Assembly: GCF_009861505.1 (NCBI RefSeq)
Contig: NZ_WTFT01000037.1
Location: 1 to 64,000 of the forward strand
DNA: 64,000 bases
Direction of reading: 5' to 3'
Source of the DNA: Pseudomonas izuensis
GTDB taxonomy: Bacteria > Pseudomonadota > Gammaproteobacteria > Pseudomonadales > Pseudomonadaceae
The position numbers and the translations under genes were made by a program. Below the pieces are notes generated by a model, which saw only the letters and a list, made by a program, of their open reading frames with translations, searched no databases and was not told where the DNA came from. This document shows, piece after piece, positions 52,960-62,325 of this stretch (position 1 is its first letter; the number at the start of each line of letters is the position of its first letter).

Positions 52960-54032
52960 ACCTTACTCAATCGATCGGCGTAGTTTTGATCGATCCACTG
53001 CTGGTAGCTACCACTCTTCACATGAGCAACCCACTCAGCATTGTCGAGGTACCACCTGACAGTCTTGCGAAGTCCGGATTCAAAGGTTTCCTCGGGAACC
53101 CAACCCAATTCGCGCTGCACCTTACCGGCATCGATCGCATAACGGTGGTCGTGACCAGGACGGTCTTGAACGTGAGTGATCAGACTGGAATGAGGTCGAT
53201 GCAAGGAGCCTGGACAGAGTTCATCGAGTAACGCGCAAATTGCACGCACCACTTCAATGTTTTGCTTTTCATTGTGACCACCAATGTTATAGGTCTGCCC
53301 CACAACACCTTCGGTTACAACCTTGTAAAGCGCCCGAGCATGATCCTCGACGTAGAGCCAGTCCCGAACCTGCTTGCCATCACCGTATACCGGCAGGGGC
53401 TTGCCTTCCAGCGCGTTGAGAATGATCAAAGGGATCAGCTTCTCGGGGAAGTGACAAGGGCCGTAGTTGTTTGAGCAGTTGGTGATCAACGTCGGCAAAC
53501 CGTAGGTACGACCCCAGGCGCGAACGAGGTGATCGGAACTGGCCTTGCTTGCGGAATAGGGAGAGCTTGGCTGGTATGGAGTGGTTTCGGTGAAGAGGTC
53601 TTCCGGACCTTCGAGGTCTCCGTAAACTTCATCCGTAGAAATATGGTGGAAGCGAAAGGTGGCTTTGCGATTGTCATCCAGCGCTGCCCAATAGTGACGT
53701 GCTGCCTCCAGCAGGGTGTAGGTACCGACGATATTGGTCTGAATGAATTCAGCCGGTCCGGAGATCGAGCGGTCGACATGAGACTCTGCAGCCAAATGCA
53801 TGATGGTATCGGGTTGGTACTGACGCAGAATGCGATCAATCTGCTCACGATCGCAGATATCGATACGCTCGAAAACATAGCGCGGGTTTTGGCTGGCCTC
53901 AGCCAAGGACTCAAGGTTACCGGCGTAAGTCAGCTTATCGACGTTGACCACGGAGTCGTCAGTGTTAGAAATGATATGGCGAATGAGTGCCGAGCCAATA
54001 AAGCCCGCGCCGCCAGTAACTAGAATTTTCAC
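52956..54032 (-). CDS. rmlB: dTDP-glucose 4,6-dehydratase
   Basis: A 358-residue enzyme of dTDP-rhamnose synthesis. The GTG at 54032 (VKILVTGGAGFIGSALIRH) fits homologues; another GTG at 54044 is possible, and AAGG just upstream does not decide. Motifs: GGAGFIG, HLAAESHVDRSISGP, ISTDEVYGDLE with the catalytic Asp-Glu, YSASKASSDHLVRAW (Tyr-x3-Lys), NNYGPCHFPEKLIPL. It opens the rmlB-rmlD-rmlA unit. Confidence 0.95.
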   Translation of the reverse strand: MKILVTGGAGFIGSALIRHIISNTDDSVVNVDKLTYAGNLESLAEASQNPRYVFERIDICDREQIDRILRQYQPDTIMHLAAESHVDRSISGPAEFIQTNIVGTYTLLEAARHYWAALDDNRKATFRFHHISTDEVYGDLEGPEDLFTETTPYQPSSPYSASKASSDHLVRAWGRTYGLPTLITNCSNNYGPCHFPEKLIPLIILNALEGKPLPVYGDGKQVRDWLYVEDHARALYKVVTEGVVGQTYNIGGHNEKQNIEVVRAICALLDELCPGSLHRPHSSLITHVQDRPGHDHRYAIDAGKVQRELGWVPEETFESGLRKTVRWYLDNAEWVAHVKSGSYQQWIDQNYADRLSKV

Positions 54033-54167
54033 GCGAATCCACACCCTTGAGTTATTGATTGCATCGCCAACCTGAGGCGCAGAACCTTTGACGCCGCTAT
54101 TAAGCAGTATCTACAGCTTCGTGTCGGCCCGGTAAACGGATACGGGCTAGCAGTGACACGCATTCAA

Positions 54168-54407
54168 TCAAGCAAGACGCCTGCGTGAAGCTCTCGATGC
54201 ACGCCCCAGAAGCCAGCCAATAACCGGCCCGATCACCATGCCGATCAACAGCGCAAGCACCATGACCAACGAAACAGGTAGTTGCGGCCCAGCCCAACCA
54301 AGGAACAGTAATGTAACCGATTGCTGATTCTCAAGAACGAACGCGAGGATCGCCAAAACCAGCAACAGGACAAACACTGCAAGCAACACACGCTTGAGGT
54401 TACGCAT
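54168..54407 (-). CDS. LapA family (DUF1049) inner-membrane protein
   Basis: A 79-residue protein with two membrane segments (about 7-26 and 43-66). ENQQSVTLLFLGW after the first segment is the usual DUF1049/LapA feature. Related E. coli LapA works with LapB in lipopolysaccharide assembly; no lapB gene is visible nearby, so the role is uncertain. It starts 27 bases after ihfB, its conserved neighbour. Confidence 0.85.
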   Translation of the reverse strand: MRNLKRVLLAVFVLLLVLAILAFVLENQQSVTLLFLGWAGPQLPVSLVMVLALLIGMVIGPVIGWLLGRASRASRRRLA

Positions 54408-54434
54408 CAGCAGCTCCTTGAATGGCGACGACTG

Positions 54435-54731
54435 TCAAAGCCCTTCCTCCTCGTCCTCGTTCACACGATCGCGCAATTCTTTGCCTGGCTTGAAATGTGG
54501 GACGAACTTGCCGTCGAGACTGACGGACTGACCGGTTTTCGGGTTGCGACCTACCCGCGGCGCGCGGTAGTGCAGGGAGAAGCTGCCAAACCCACGGATC
54601 TCGATGCGATCACCCGTAGCCAGGCACTGGGACATTTGCTCAAGCATGGTCTTGATGGCCAGCTCCACATCCTTTGATGAGAGTAGCCCTTGATGGGTGA
54701 CAATTCGTTCGATCAACTCCGACTTCGTCAT
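54435..54731 (-). CDS. ihfB: Integration host factor subunit beta
   Basis: A 98-residue DNA-bending protein of the HU/IHF family: MTKSELIERIVTHQGLLSSK, IEIRGFGSFSLHYRAPRVGR and NPKTGQSVSL, the last with the Pro that intercalates in DNA, and an acidic tail (DEDEEGL). It pairs with IhfA. AAGGGA lies 5 bases before the ATG. Confidence 0.97.
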   Translation of the reverse strand: MTKSELIERIVTHQGLLSSKDVELAIKTMLEQMSQCLATGDRIEIRGFGSFSLHYRAPRVGRNPKTGQSVSLDGKFVPHFKPGKELRDRVNEDEEEGL

Positions 54732-54883
54732 ATTTTTCCCTTCTTTTTCAAGCAGCTAGGAAAATCGCTTCAAAGGTTTTAGCATGCCGGCGCTAATTTG
54801 AACAGCCCGAGTTTTGACATCCCCATCCCCCTCGCGCCGCGCTTGTTTTTCAGAGCATTGAAACGACCTCTCCCTTCACGTGC

Positions 54884-55162
54884 TCACCTGCAAATAACCA
54901 GCATCGTGCGTGTCAGGAAGCCCGCCGGATTGAATCCAAAGGGAAAAACATCCTCTTCCTTGGCGTCATCAGACCTTGCCACCACCTTGTATCCTGACGC
55001 CTTGCACTCCCTGGCAGCTCGCTTACGACACTTCTCCCATCCAGATCCCAATCCCGAACAATCGATCTCAATACCACTGACCCCACGCACCGCGTGGGTC
55101 TTGGCGTTAGTGGTACAGCCTGTCAGTGCCAGCATCGCTATTACGACAATGAGCTTGTTCAT
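54884..55162 (-). CDS. Small lipoprotein of unknown function
   Basis: A 92-residue protein with a lipobox (LALTGC, Cys at 16). The mature part has four more Cys (DCSGLGSGWEKC, RECK and a final VICR) and a basic middle. AAGG lies 6 bases before the ATG. I do not recognise a family. It lies between rpsA and ihfB, after the rpsA terminator, so it needs its own promoter. Confidence 0.72.
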   Translation of the reverse strand: MNKLIVVIAMLALTGCTTNAKTHAVRGVSGIEIDCSGLGSGWEKCRKRAARECKASGYKVVARSDDAKEEDVFPFGFNPAGFLTRTMLVICR

Positions 55163-55324
55163 TCACTACCTTATGCCAGGCGCGCCACCCGACTATCATT
55201 CACTTCAGGCTATAGACTAGCTACAAATAAGCGATTGATCCGGCTAAAAAAACAGACATCCATTCACGAGAATTGGTTTCCTTCCTTCCCGACAGTTTTG
55301 TAGCTTTCACCGAATTACAGGCAC

Positions 55325-55354
55325 AAAAAAGGGCGACCGAAGTCGCCCTTTTTT
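55325..55354 (-). terminator. Rho-independent terminator after rpsA
   Basis: GGGCGAC / GTCGCCC with a 4-base loop, flanked by A6 and T6 so that the stem can reach 13 bp. It lies 16 bases past the rpsA stop codon. Confidence 0.9.
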
Positions 55355-55369
55355 ACAGAAAGTCAGAAC

Positions 55370-57064
55370 TTAGTTCTGTTTTTCCGCTTGTGCAGCACGC
55401 AGCAGGTCACCCAGAGTGGTGGCTACTGGAGCATCCGTAGCTACTGGCTTGTCGCGCAGGCTCTGGATGGCTTCTTTCTCGTCTTCAACGTCTTTCGACT
55501 TGATCGAGAGCTGGATTACACGGCTCTTGCGGTCAACGCTGATGATCTTGGCTTCTACTTCTTCGCCTTCTTTCAGAACGTTACGAGCGTCTTCAACGCG
55601 GTCACGGCTGATTTCGGAGGCTTTCAGAGTTGCTTCGATATCGTCGGCCAGAGTGATGATGGCGCCTTTGGCGTCAACTTCTTTCACAGTGCCTTTAACG
55701 ATGGCGCCTTTGTCGTTAACCGAGACGTACTCGGAGAACGGATCGCTTTCCAGTTGCTTGATACCCAGGGAGATGCGCTCGCGCTCTGGGTCAACCGACA
55801 GGATAACGGTGTCCAGCTCGTCGCCCTTCTTGAAGCGGCGTACGGCTTCTTCGCCCACTTCGTTCCAGGAGATGTCGGACAGGTGAACCAGACCGTCGAT
55901 GCCGCCGTCCAGACCAATGAAGATACCGAAATCGGTGATCGACTTGATGGTGCCGGAGATCTTGTCGCCCTTGTTGAACTGGCCAGAGAAGTCTTCCCAT
56001 GGGTTCGACTTGCACTGCTTGATGCCCAGGGAGATACGACGACGCTCTTCGTCGATGTCCAGAACCATAACTTCCACTTCGTCGCCGACTTGTACGACTT
56101 TCGAAGGGTGGATGTTCTTGTTGGTCCAGTCCATTTCGGAAACGTGTACCAGGCCTTCAACGCCTTCTTCCAGCTCAGCGAAGCAGCCGTAGTCGGTCAG
56201 GTTGGTTACACGAGCGGTAACGCGAGTGCTTTCTGGGTAACGGGCTTTGATAGCAACCCATGGATCTTCGCCCAGTTGCTTCAGGCCCAGGGAAACACGA
56301 TTGCGCTCGCGATCGTACTTCAGAACCTTGACATCGATCTCGTCGCCAACGTTGACGATTTCGGAAGGATGCTTGATACGCTTCCAAGCCATGTCGGTAA
56401 TGTGCAGCAGGCCATCGACGCCACCCAGATCGACGAATGCGCCGTAATCGGTGAGGTTCTTGACGATACCTTTGACTTGTTGGCCTTCCTGCAGGGATTC
56501 CAGCAGAGCTTCGCGCTCGGCGGAGTTCTCGGCTTCCAGGACGCTGCGACGGGAAACGACAACGTTGTTGCGCTTCTGGTCGAGCTTGATGACCTTGAAT
56601 TCCAGCTCTTTGCCTTCCAGGTGCGTGGTGTCGCGCACTGGACGGACGTCAACCAGAGAACCTGGCAGGAACGCACGGATGCCGTTAACGTCGACAGTGA
56701 AGCCGCCTTTAACCTTACCGTTGATAACGCCCTTGACCACTTCTTCGGCTGCGAAGGCTGCTTCCAGAACGATCCAGCATTCAGCGCGCTTGGCTTTTTC
56801 ACGGGACAGCTTGGTTTCACCGAAACCGTCTTCAACCGAGTCCAGAGCAACGTGAACTTCGTCACCGACGTTGATGTTCAGTTCGCCAGCGTCGTTGTAG
56901 AACTGCTCCAGCGGGATCAGTGCTTCGGACTTCAGGCCAGCGTGAACGGTTACCCAGCGAGCTTGGTAATCGATATCAACGATAACACCGGTGATGATGG
57001 AGCCTGCCTGAAGGTTCAGGGTCTTTAGGCTTTCTTCAAAGAGTTCCGCAAAGCTTTCGCTCAT
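55370..57064 (-). CDS. rpsA: 30S ribosomal protein S1
   Basis: A 564-residue protein with six S1 RNA-binding repeats, the usual length; start MSESFAELFEESLKTLNLQA, with AGGA 6 bases upstream (the frame continues to 57109 but is not used). Repeats three to six share VGDEVEVMVLDID / ERRRISLGIKQ-like units. It unwinds and binds mRNA leaders during translation start. Codon use is strongly biased, as expected for a highly expressed gene. It follows cmk after a 119-base gap. Confidence 0.97.
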   Translation of the reverse strand: MSESFAELFEESLKTLNLQAGSIITGVIVDIDYQARWVTVHAGLKSEALIPLEQFYNDAGELNINVGDEVHVALDSVEDGFGETKLSREKAKRAECWIVLEAAFAAEEVVKGVINGKVKGGFTVDVNGIRAFLPGSLVDVRPVRDTTHLEGKELEFKVIKLDQKRNNVVVSRRSVLEAENSAEREALLESLQEGQQVKGIVKNLTDYGAFVDLGGVDGLLHITDMAWKRIKHPSEIVNVGDEIDVKVLKYDRERNRVSLGLKQLGEDPWVAIKARYPESTRVTARVTNLTDYGCFAELEEGVEGLVHVSEMDWTNKNIHPSKVVQVGDEVEVMVLDIDEERRRISLGIKQCKSNPWEDFSGQFNKGDKISGTIKSITDFGIFIGLDGGIDGLVHLSDISWNEVGEEAVRRFKKGDELDTVILSVDPERERISLGIKQLESDPFSEYVSVNDKGAIVKGTVKEVDAKGAIITLADDIEATLKASEISRDRVEDARNVLKEGEEVEAKIISVDRKSRVIQLSIKSKDVEDEKEAIQSLRDKPVATDAPVATTLGDLLRAAQAEKQN

Positions 57065-57183
57065 TTTAATTCCTGTTGATGAGGGCGAAGAATACGCCCA
57101 TCTCCACATCCCAGACGATGTGGGTTAGTTTCATTTAAAAGAAGCGCCGCAGGACTATGACTGGTCCCCCGCGGCCCTCTTGG

Positions 57184-57873
57184 TCACCCGGCGATATCGC
57201 GAATGGCGATCTCGCTCATGATGCGTTCCAGCACCTGGTCGATGGATAATTCCGTGGAATCCAGCTGTATGGCGTCAGCCGCCGGCTTGAGCGGGGCTAC
57301 CGCTCGCTGGGTGTCACGCTCATCGCGTGCACGTATCTCATCTAGCAGACTCGACAGACTAACACCATCGACTTTGCCCTTCAACTGCAAGTATCGACGG
57401 CGCGCACGCTCCTCGGCACTGGCAGTGAGGAAAATCTTCAGTGGCGCATCCGGAAAAACCACTGTACCCATGTCGCGACCATCGGCTACCAGACCCGGTG
57501 CTTCCTGGAAAGCTCGTTGCCGTTGCAGCAGCGCCTCGCGTACGGCGGGCAATGCAGCCACCTGGGAGGCGCCGGAGCCAACGCTTTCCGTACGGATCAC
57601 GTCACTGACTTCGTCGCCTTCCAGAATGATGCGCTGCAGCTGACCGTCGGTCGCAGCAATGAACTGCACATCCAGATGAGCGGCCAGTTTTTTCAGCAGC
57701 TCTTCATTGGTCAGGTCGACACCGTGGTTATGCGCGGCGAAGGCCAGCAAACGGTACAACGCACCGGAGTCCAGCAGGTTCCAGCCCAGGCGCTTGGCCA
57801 GTATCCCGGCGACGGTGCCTTTTCCGGAGCCGCTTGGCCCATCAATAGTGATGACCGGTGCAATGCTGATCAC
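57184..57873 (-). CDS. cmk: Cytidylate kinase
   Basis: A 229-residue nucleoside monophosphate kinase converting (d)CMP to (d)CDP. The GTG at 57873 (VISIAPVITIDGPSGSGKG) gives the standard length, has AGAGG 7 bases upstream, and overlaps the aroA stop by 4 bases. P-loop GPSGSGKGTV, VADGRDMGTVVFPDAPLKIF and RARRRYLQLKGK. It lies between aroA and rpsA, as in most gammaproteobacteria. Confidence 0.95.
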   Translation of the reverse strand: MISIAPVITIDGPSGSGKGTVAGILAKRLGWNLLDSGALYRLLAFAAHNHGVDLTNEELLKKLAAHLDVQFIAATDGQLQRIILEGDEVSDVIRTESVGSGASQVAALPAVREALLQRQRAFQEAPGLVADGRDMGTVVFPDAPLKIFLTASAEERARRRYLQLKGKVDGVSLSSLLDEIRARDERDTQRAVAPLKPAADAIQLDSTELSIDQVLERIMSEIAIRDIAG

Positions 57874-60113
57874 GACTGAGCCTCTTGTGCCACGCGAATG
57901 CCAGTTTGTGCACACAGCGCCAGGAAGTTGGGGAACGAGGTCGCGACGTTGGCGCAATCATGGATACGGATCGGCGCAGTAGCACGCAGCGAGGCAACGC
58001 TGAACGCCATGGCAATCCGGTGATCGCCGTGACCGTGCACTTCGCCACCACCGATCGAACCACCATCGATAATGATCCCGTCCGGAGTCGGCTCGCATTT
58101 GACGCCCAGCGCCAGCAAACCATCGGCCATGACCTGAATACGGTCCGACTCCTTGACGCGCAATTCCTCGGCGCCACGCAGCACGGTGCGCCCTTCAGCG
58201 CAGGCAGCAGCCACGAACAGCACCGGGAATTCGTCGATAGCCAGCGGAACCAGCTCTTCCGGAATCTCGATACCTTTGAGTTTAGCTGCACGTACACGCA
58301 GGTCAGCCACCGGCTCGCCGCCAACTTCACGCTGGTTTTCCAGGGTGATGTCAGCGCCCATCAGACGCAGGATGTCGATCACCCCGGTACGGGTCGGATT
58401 GATGCCGACGTGCTCGAGCACCAGTTCCGAACCCTCGGCGATAGATGCTGCCACCAGGAAGAACGCCGACGACGAGATGTCGCCCGGTACTTCAATGTGG
58501 GTCGCGGTCAGCTTGTTGCCGGACTCGACCGATGCGGTTGCGCCGTTGACAGTGACCGGGTAGCCAAAGCCGCGCAGCATGCGCTCGGTATGGTCACGGG
58601 TCGGTGCAGGCTCGGTGACGGTGGTCTTGCCATCGGCGTACAGACCCGCCAGCAGCAGGCAGGACTTCACCTGGGCACTGGCCATCGGCATGGTGTAGGT
58701 CAGGCCCTTGAGCTTGTTGCCACCACGAATGGTCATCGGTGGACGGCCATCAGCGGCAGTCTCGATCACGGCACCCATTTCACGCAGCGGATTGGCTACG
58801 CGATTCATCGGCCGCTTGGACAGCGAAGCGTCGCCGGTCAGGGTGCTGTCGAAGTTCTGCGCGGCCAACAGACCGGACAGCAGACGCATCGAAGTACCGG
58901 AGTTGCCCAGATAGATCGGACCCGGCGCAGGCTTCAGTCCATGCAGGCCGACGCCGTGAATGGTCACGCGACCGTGGTGTGGACCTTCGATCACGACACC
59001 CATGTCACGGAAAGCCTGAAGTGTCGCCAGGGCGTCTTCGCCCTCGAGGAAACCTTCCACTTCAGTGACGCCCTCGGCCAGGGAGCCAAGCATGATCGAA
59101 CGGTGGGAAATCGATTTGTCACCCGGTACGCGAATCCGACCGGACAGGCGGCCACCAGGTTGAGCCAGGAAAATCAGATCGTTGGAATTCATAGCGTCCA
59201 CATAGGCCCTGCGGGCCAGGATTTTACTGAAATGCTCGCGGGCAACCCGGGCGCGAGTGAAAACGCCCAACAATTGGTGCCCATCCCCTGCATCGACCGC
59301 GTCGCGCAAGGCGTCGAGGTCGCTGCGAAATGTATCGAGTGTGCGCAGGACAGCTTCGCGGTTAGCGAGGAAGATGTCGTGCCACATCACCGGGTCGCTT
59401 CCGGCGATTCTTGTGAAATCGCGGAAACCGCCCGCAGCGTAACGGAAGATCTCAAGGTTTTCATTGCGCTTGGCCAACGAATCGACCAGGCCAAACGCCA
59501 GCAAGTGCGGCAAATGACTGGTAGCAGCCAATACTTCATCGTGGCGCTCGACCTGCATGTGCTCGACATCGGCGCCCAATTCGCGCCACAAGCGGTCAAC
59601 CACAACCAAGGCTTCTGGATCGGTCTGATCCAGCGGCGTCAGAATCACTTTATGGCGACGGAACAACTCGGCGTTGGAGGCTTCCACCCCGCTCTGTTCG
59701 GAGCCGGCAATTGGATGGCCCGGCACAAAACGCGACGGCATGCCGCCGAACGCTTCGGTAGCAGCACGCACGACATTGCCTTTGGCACTGCCGACGTCGG
59801 TCAGGATGGCTGCGCCCAGATCCATGCCCGCCAGTCGAGCGAGCAGTTTTTCCATGGCGAGGATCGGTACCGCCAACTGAATGACGTCCGCCCCCTGACA
59901 AGCCATTGTCAGGTCGTCTTCACAGCGATCCACCACGCCCAACTCAACCGCGAGCTTGCGCGACTGAGGATCGAGATCGACCCCGACCACTTCGCGGCAC
60001 AGGCCACTTTCACGCAAACCCTTGGCAAACGAACCACCGATCAAACCCAGACCGACCACCACCAGGCGACCGATCATAGGTTCAGCAGATTGCAGCGCAG
60101 TGACATCAACCAC
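57870..60113 (-). CDS. Fused prephenate dehydrogenase / EPSP synthase
   Basis: A 747-residue bifunctional protein. The TyrA part (about 14-305) has VVGLGLIGGSFAKGLRE, LTDVGSAKGNV and PGHPIAGSEQSGVEAS, converting prephenate (or arogenate) toward tyrosine. The AroA part (about 313-747) has PGDKSISHRS at 330-339, LGNSGTSMRLLSGL and DLRVKESDRIQVMADGL, making 5-enolpyruvylshikimate 3-phosphate. The fusion is a known pseudomonad trait. GTG start at 60113 overlaps hisC by 8 bases; the next Met is residue 13. Confidence 0.95.
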   Translation of the reverse strand: MVDVTALQSAEPMIGRLVVVGLGLIGGSFAKGLRESGLCREVVGVDLDPQSRKLAVELGVVDRCEDDLTMACQGADVIQLAVPILAMEKLLARLAGMDLGAAILTDVGSAKGNVVRAATEAFGGMPSRFVPGHPIAGSEQSGVEASNAELFRRHKVILTPLDQTDPEALVVVDRLWRELGADVEHMQVERHDEVLAATSHLPHLLAFGLVDSLAKRNENLEIFRYAAGGFRDFTRIAGSDPVMWHDIFLANREAVLRTLDTFRSDLDALRDAVDAGDGHQLLGVFTRARVAREHFSKILARRAYVDAMNSNDLIFLAQPGGRLSGRIRVPGDKSISHRSIMLGSLAEGVTEVEGFLEGEDALATLQAFRDMGVVIEGPHHGRVTIHGVGLHGLKPAPGPIYLGNSGTSMRLLSGLLAAQNFDSTLTGDASLSKRPMNRVANPLREMGAVIETAADGRPPMTIRGGNKLKGLTYTMPMASAQVKSCLLLAGLYADGKTTVTEPAPTRDHTERMLRGFGYPVTVNGATASVESGNKLTATHIEVPGDISSSAFFLVAASIAEGSELVLEHVGINPTRTGVIDILRLMGADITLENQREVGGEPVADLRVRAAKLKGIEIPEELVPLAIDEFPVLFVAAACAEGRTVLRGAEELRVKESDRIQVMADGLLALGVKCEPTPDGIIIDGGSIGGGEVHGHGDHRIAMAFSVASLRATAPIRIHDCANVATSFPNFLALCAQTGIRVAQEAQS

Positions 60114-61218
60114 GAGCCAGAACCTTGGTCAGCGCCTCGAGGAAGCGACTGTTTTCAGCCGGCAGACCAATGGTGATGCGCAAGTGATTCGGCAGGCCAT
60201 AGTTAGCCACCGGGCGCACGATGACGCCTTCGCGCAGCAGGCCCTGGAACACAGGGGCCGCTTCACGCCCGACATCAACACAGATGAAGTTGCCCTTGGA
60301 AGGAATCCAGCTCAGCCCCAGCTCGCGGAACCCTGCTTCCAGTTGCTGCATACCGGTTTCGTTCAGGCGACGGCTTTCGGCCAGGTATTCGGCGTCTTGC
60401 AAGGCCGCGCAGGCAGCGGCCAGGGCCAGGCTGTTGACGTTGAAGGGCTGACGCACACGATTCAGCACGTCGGCAACCACAGCGGTGGACAAACCGTAAC
60501 CCACACGCAGCGCCGCCAGGCCATAGGCCTTGGAGAACGTCCGCGAAACCAGCAGGTTCGGGTAGGCCGCGAGGAAATCCAGACCGTCCGGCAAGTCGCT
60601 GCCCTCGGCGTACTCGATGTACGCCTCGTCCAGCACCACCAGCACATGCTCCGGCACGTCCTGCAGGAATTCGTCCAGCGCCTCGGTATCGAACCAAGTG
60701 CCGGTCGGGTTGTTCGGGTTGGCAATGAAAACCACGCGGGTATTGGCGTCAATCGCCGCCAGCATGGCCGGCAAATCATGCCCCCAATTCTTGGCCGGGA
60801 TCACCTTGGCCTGGGCGCCGACGGCCTGGGTCACGATCGGGTAGACCGCAAACGCGTGTTCGCTGAACACTGCATTGAGGCCTGGCGCCAGATAGGCACG
60901 GGCGACCAACTCAAGAATGTCATTGGAGCCGTTGCCCAATGTCACCTGATTCAGCTCGACGCGGCATTGGTCGGCCAGCAGGGTCTTCAGCGCAAAGCCG
61001 TTGCCGTCCGGATAGCGGGTCAGCTCGGCCAGCTCTTCACGGATCGCAGCCAGGGCCTTGGGGCTCGCGCCCAGCGGGTTTTCGTTGCTTGCCAGTTTGA
61101 CGATGCTGGCCGGATCGATGTTCAGTTCACGCGCCAACTCGTCCACAGGCTTGCCCGGAACGTAAGGAGAAAGTTGTTGCACGCCCGGCTGTGCCAGAGC
61201 GAGGAAATTGCCACTCAT
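60106..61218 (-). CDS. hisC: Histidinol-phosphate aminotransferase
   Basis: A 370-residue PLP aminotransferase. LASNENPLGASPKALAAI, NPNNPTGTWFD, VVLDEAYIEYAEGS and the PLP Lys in SRTFSKAYGLAALRVGYG. In this operon (pheA-hisC-tyrA/aroA) it probably also, or mainly, transaminates aromatic keto acids; pseudomonads carry a second hisC in the his region. It begins 12 bases after the pheA stop. Confidence 0.93.
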   Translation of the reverse strand: MSGNFLALAQPGVQQLSPYVPGKPVDELARELNIDPASIVKLASNENPLGASPKALAAIREELAELTRYPDGNGFALKTLLADQCRVELNQVTLGNGSNDILELVARAYLAPGLNAVFSEHAFAVYPIVTQAVGAQAKVIPAKNWGHDLPAMLAAIDANTRVVFIANPNNPTGTWFDTEALDEFLQDVPEHVLVVLDEAYIEYAEGSDLPDGLDFLAAYPNLLVSRTFSKAYGLAALRVGYGLSTAVVADVLNRVRQPFNVNSLALAAACAALQDAEYLAESRRLNETGMQQLEAGFRELGLSWIPSKGNFICVDVGREAAPVFQGLLREGVIVRPVANYGLPNHLRITIGLPAENSRFLEALTKVLARG

Positions 61219-61230
61219 TTGCTACCGCCC

Positions 61231-62325
61231 TTAGAGAACTGCTTTCGGGTAGGAACCCAGCACCTTGAGTGCTACTGCTTCCTGACTGATCTTTTCCAGC
61301 ACACCTTTTACCAGCGGATCGCGGTGGTGGCCGACAAAGTCGATGAAGAACACGTAGGTCCATTTACCGCTGCGCGACGGACGGGTCTCGATTCGCGTCA
61401 GGTCGATGCCGTTGTCATGGAATGGCACCAGCAACTCGTGAAGCGCACCAGGCTTGTTGCTCATGGAAACGATGATCGAGGTCTTGTCGTCGCCGGTCGG
61501 CGGCACTTCCTGGTTGCCGATCATGAGGAAACGCGTGGAGTTGTCCGGACGGTCCTCGATTTTCTCGGCCAGGCGAGTCAAGCCGTACAGGCCGGCCGCC
61601 ATGTCGCCAGCAATCGCCGCCGAATTCCATTCACCCTTGACCCGCTTGGCCGCTTCGGCGTTGCTGGACACTGCCACGCGCTCGACATTCGGGTAATGGG
61701 CGTCCAGCCACTTGCGGCACTGAGCCAGGGACTGGGCATGGGAGTAGATACGACTGATGCTGTCGGTCTTGGTATTTTCACCGACCAACAGGTGATGGTG
61801 GATGCGCAGCTCGACTTCGCCGCAGATCACCATGTCATGCTCGAGGAAACTGTCGAGAGTATGGTTGACCGCGCCTTCGGTGGAGTTTTCCACCGGAACC
61901 ACACCGAAGTTCACCGCACCGGCCGCCACTTCGCGGAACACTTCGTCGATCGCCGCCATCGGCTTGCTGATTACGGCGTGACCGAAATGCTTCATCGCAG
62001 CGGCTTGAGTGAAGGTGCCTTCAGGGCCGAGGTACGCCACTTTCAGCGGCTGCTCGAGCGCCAGGCACGACGACATGATTTCGCGGAACAACCGCGCCAT
62101 CTCTTCATTGCCCAGCGGCCCCTGATTGCGCTCCATGACACGCTTGAGCACCTGAGCTTCGCGCTCAGGACGATAGAACACCGGCACTTCGCCTTCGGCC
62201 AGCGAGGCCATCTTTACTCGCGCGACTTCCTGGGCGCAGCGCGCACGCTCACTGATCAGCTCCAGGACCTTCTCGTCCAGGGCATCAATGCGCAGGCGCA
62301 GTGCCTTGAGTTCTTGCTCAGACAT
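61231..62325 (-). CDS. pheA: Chorismate mutase / prephenate dehydratase
   Basis: A 364-residue bifunctional enzyme for phenylalanine. AroQ chorismate mutase (1 to about 90: LRLRIDALDEKVLELISERA, PEREAQVLKRVMERNQGPL), prephenate dehydratase (about 95-275: YLGPEGTFTQAAAMKHFG, VPVENSTEGAVNHTLDSF, SNAEAAKRVKG, TRFLMIGNQ), ACT domain (about 285-360: PGALHELLVPFHDNGIDLTR, ESRP-like ETRPSRSGKWTYVFFID) for feedback by phenylalanine. It shares one base with the serC stop (TAATG). Confidence 0.96.
   Translation of the reverse strand: MSEQELKALRLRIDALDEKVLELISERARCAQEVARVKMASLAEGEVPVFYRPEREAQVLKRVMERNQGPLGNEEMARLFREIMSSCLALEQPLKVAYLGPEGTFTQAAAMKHFGHAVISKPMAAIDEVFREVAAGAVNFGVVPVENSTEGAVNHTLDSFLEHDMVICGEVELRIHHHLLVGENTKTDSISRIYSHAQSLAQCRKWLDAHYPNVERVAVSSNAEAAKRVKGEWNSAAIAGDMAAGLYGLTRLAEKIEDRPDNSTRFLMIGNQEVPPTGDDKTSIIVSMSNKPGALHELLVPFHDNGIDLTRIETRPSRSGKWTYVFFIDFVGHHRDPLVKGVLEKISQEAVALKVLGSYPKAVL

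Noticed and set aside
57885..60176. A 763-codon plus-strand open frame opposite tyrA/aroA
   Set aside because: It is a GC-bias shadow of a clear gene on the minus strand and its product has no recognisable motif.
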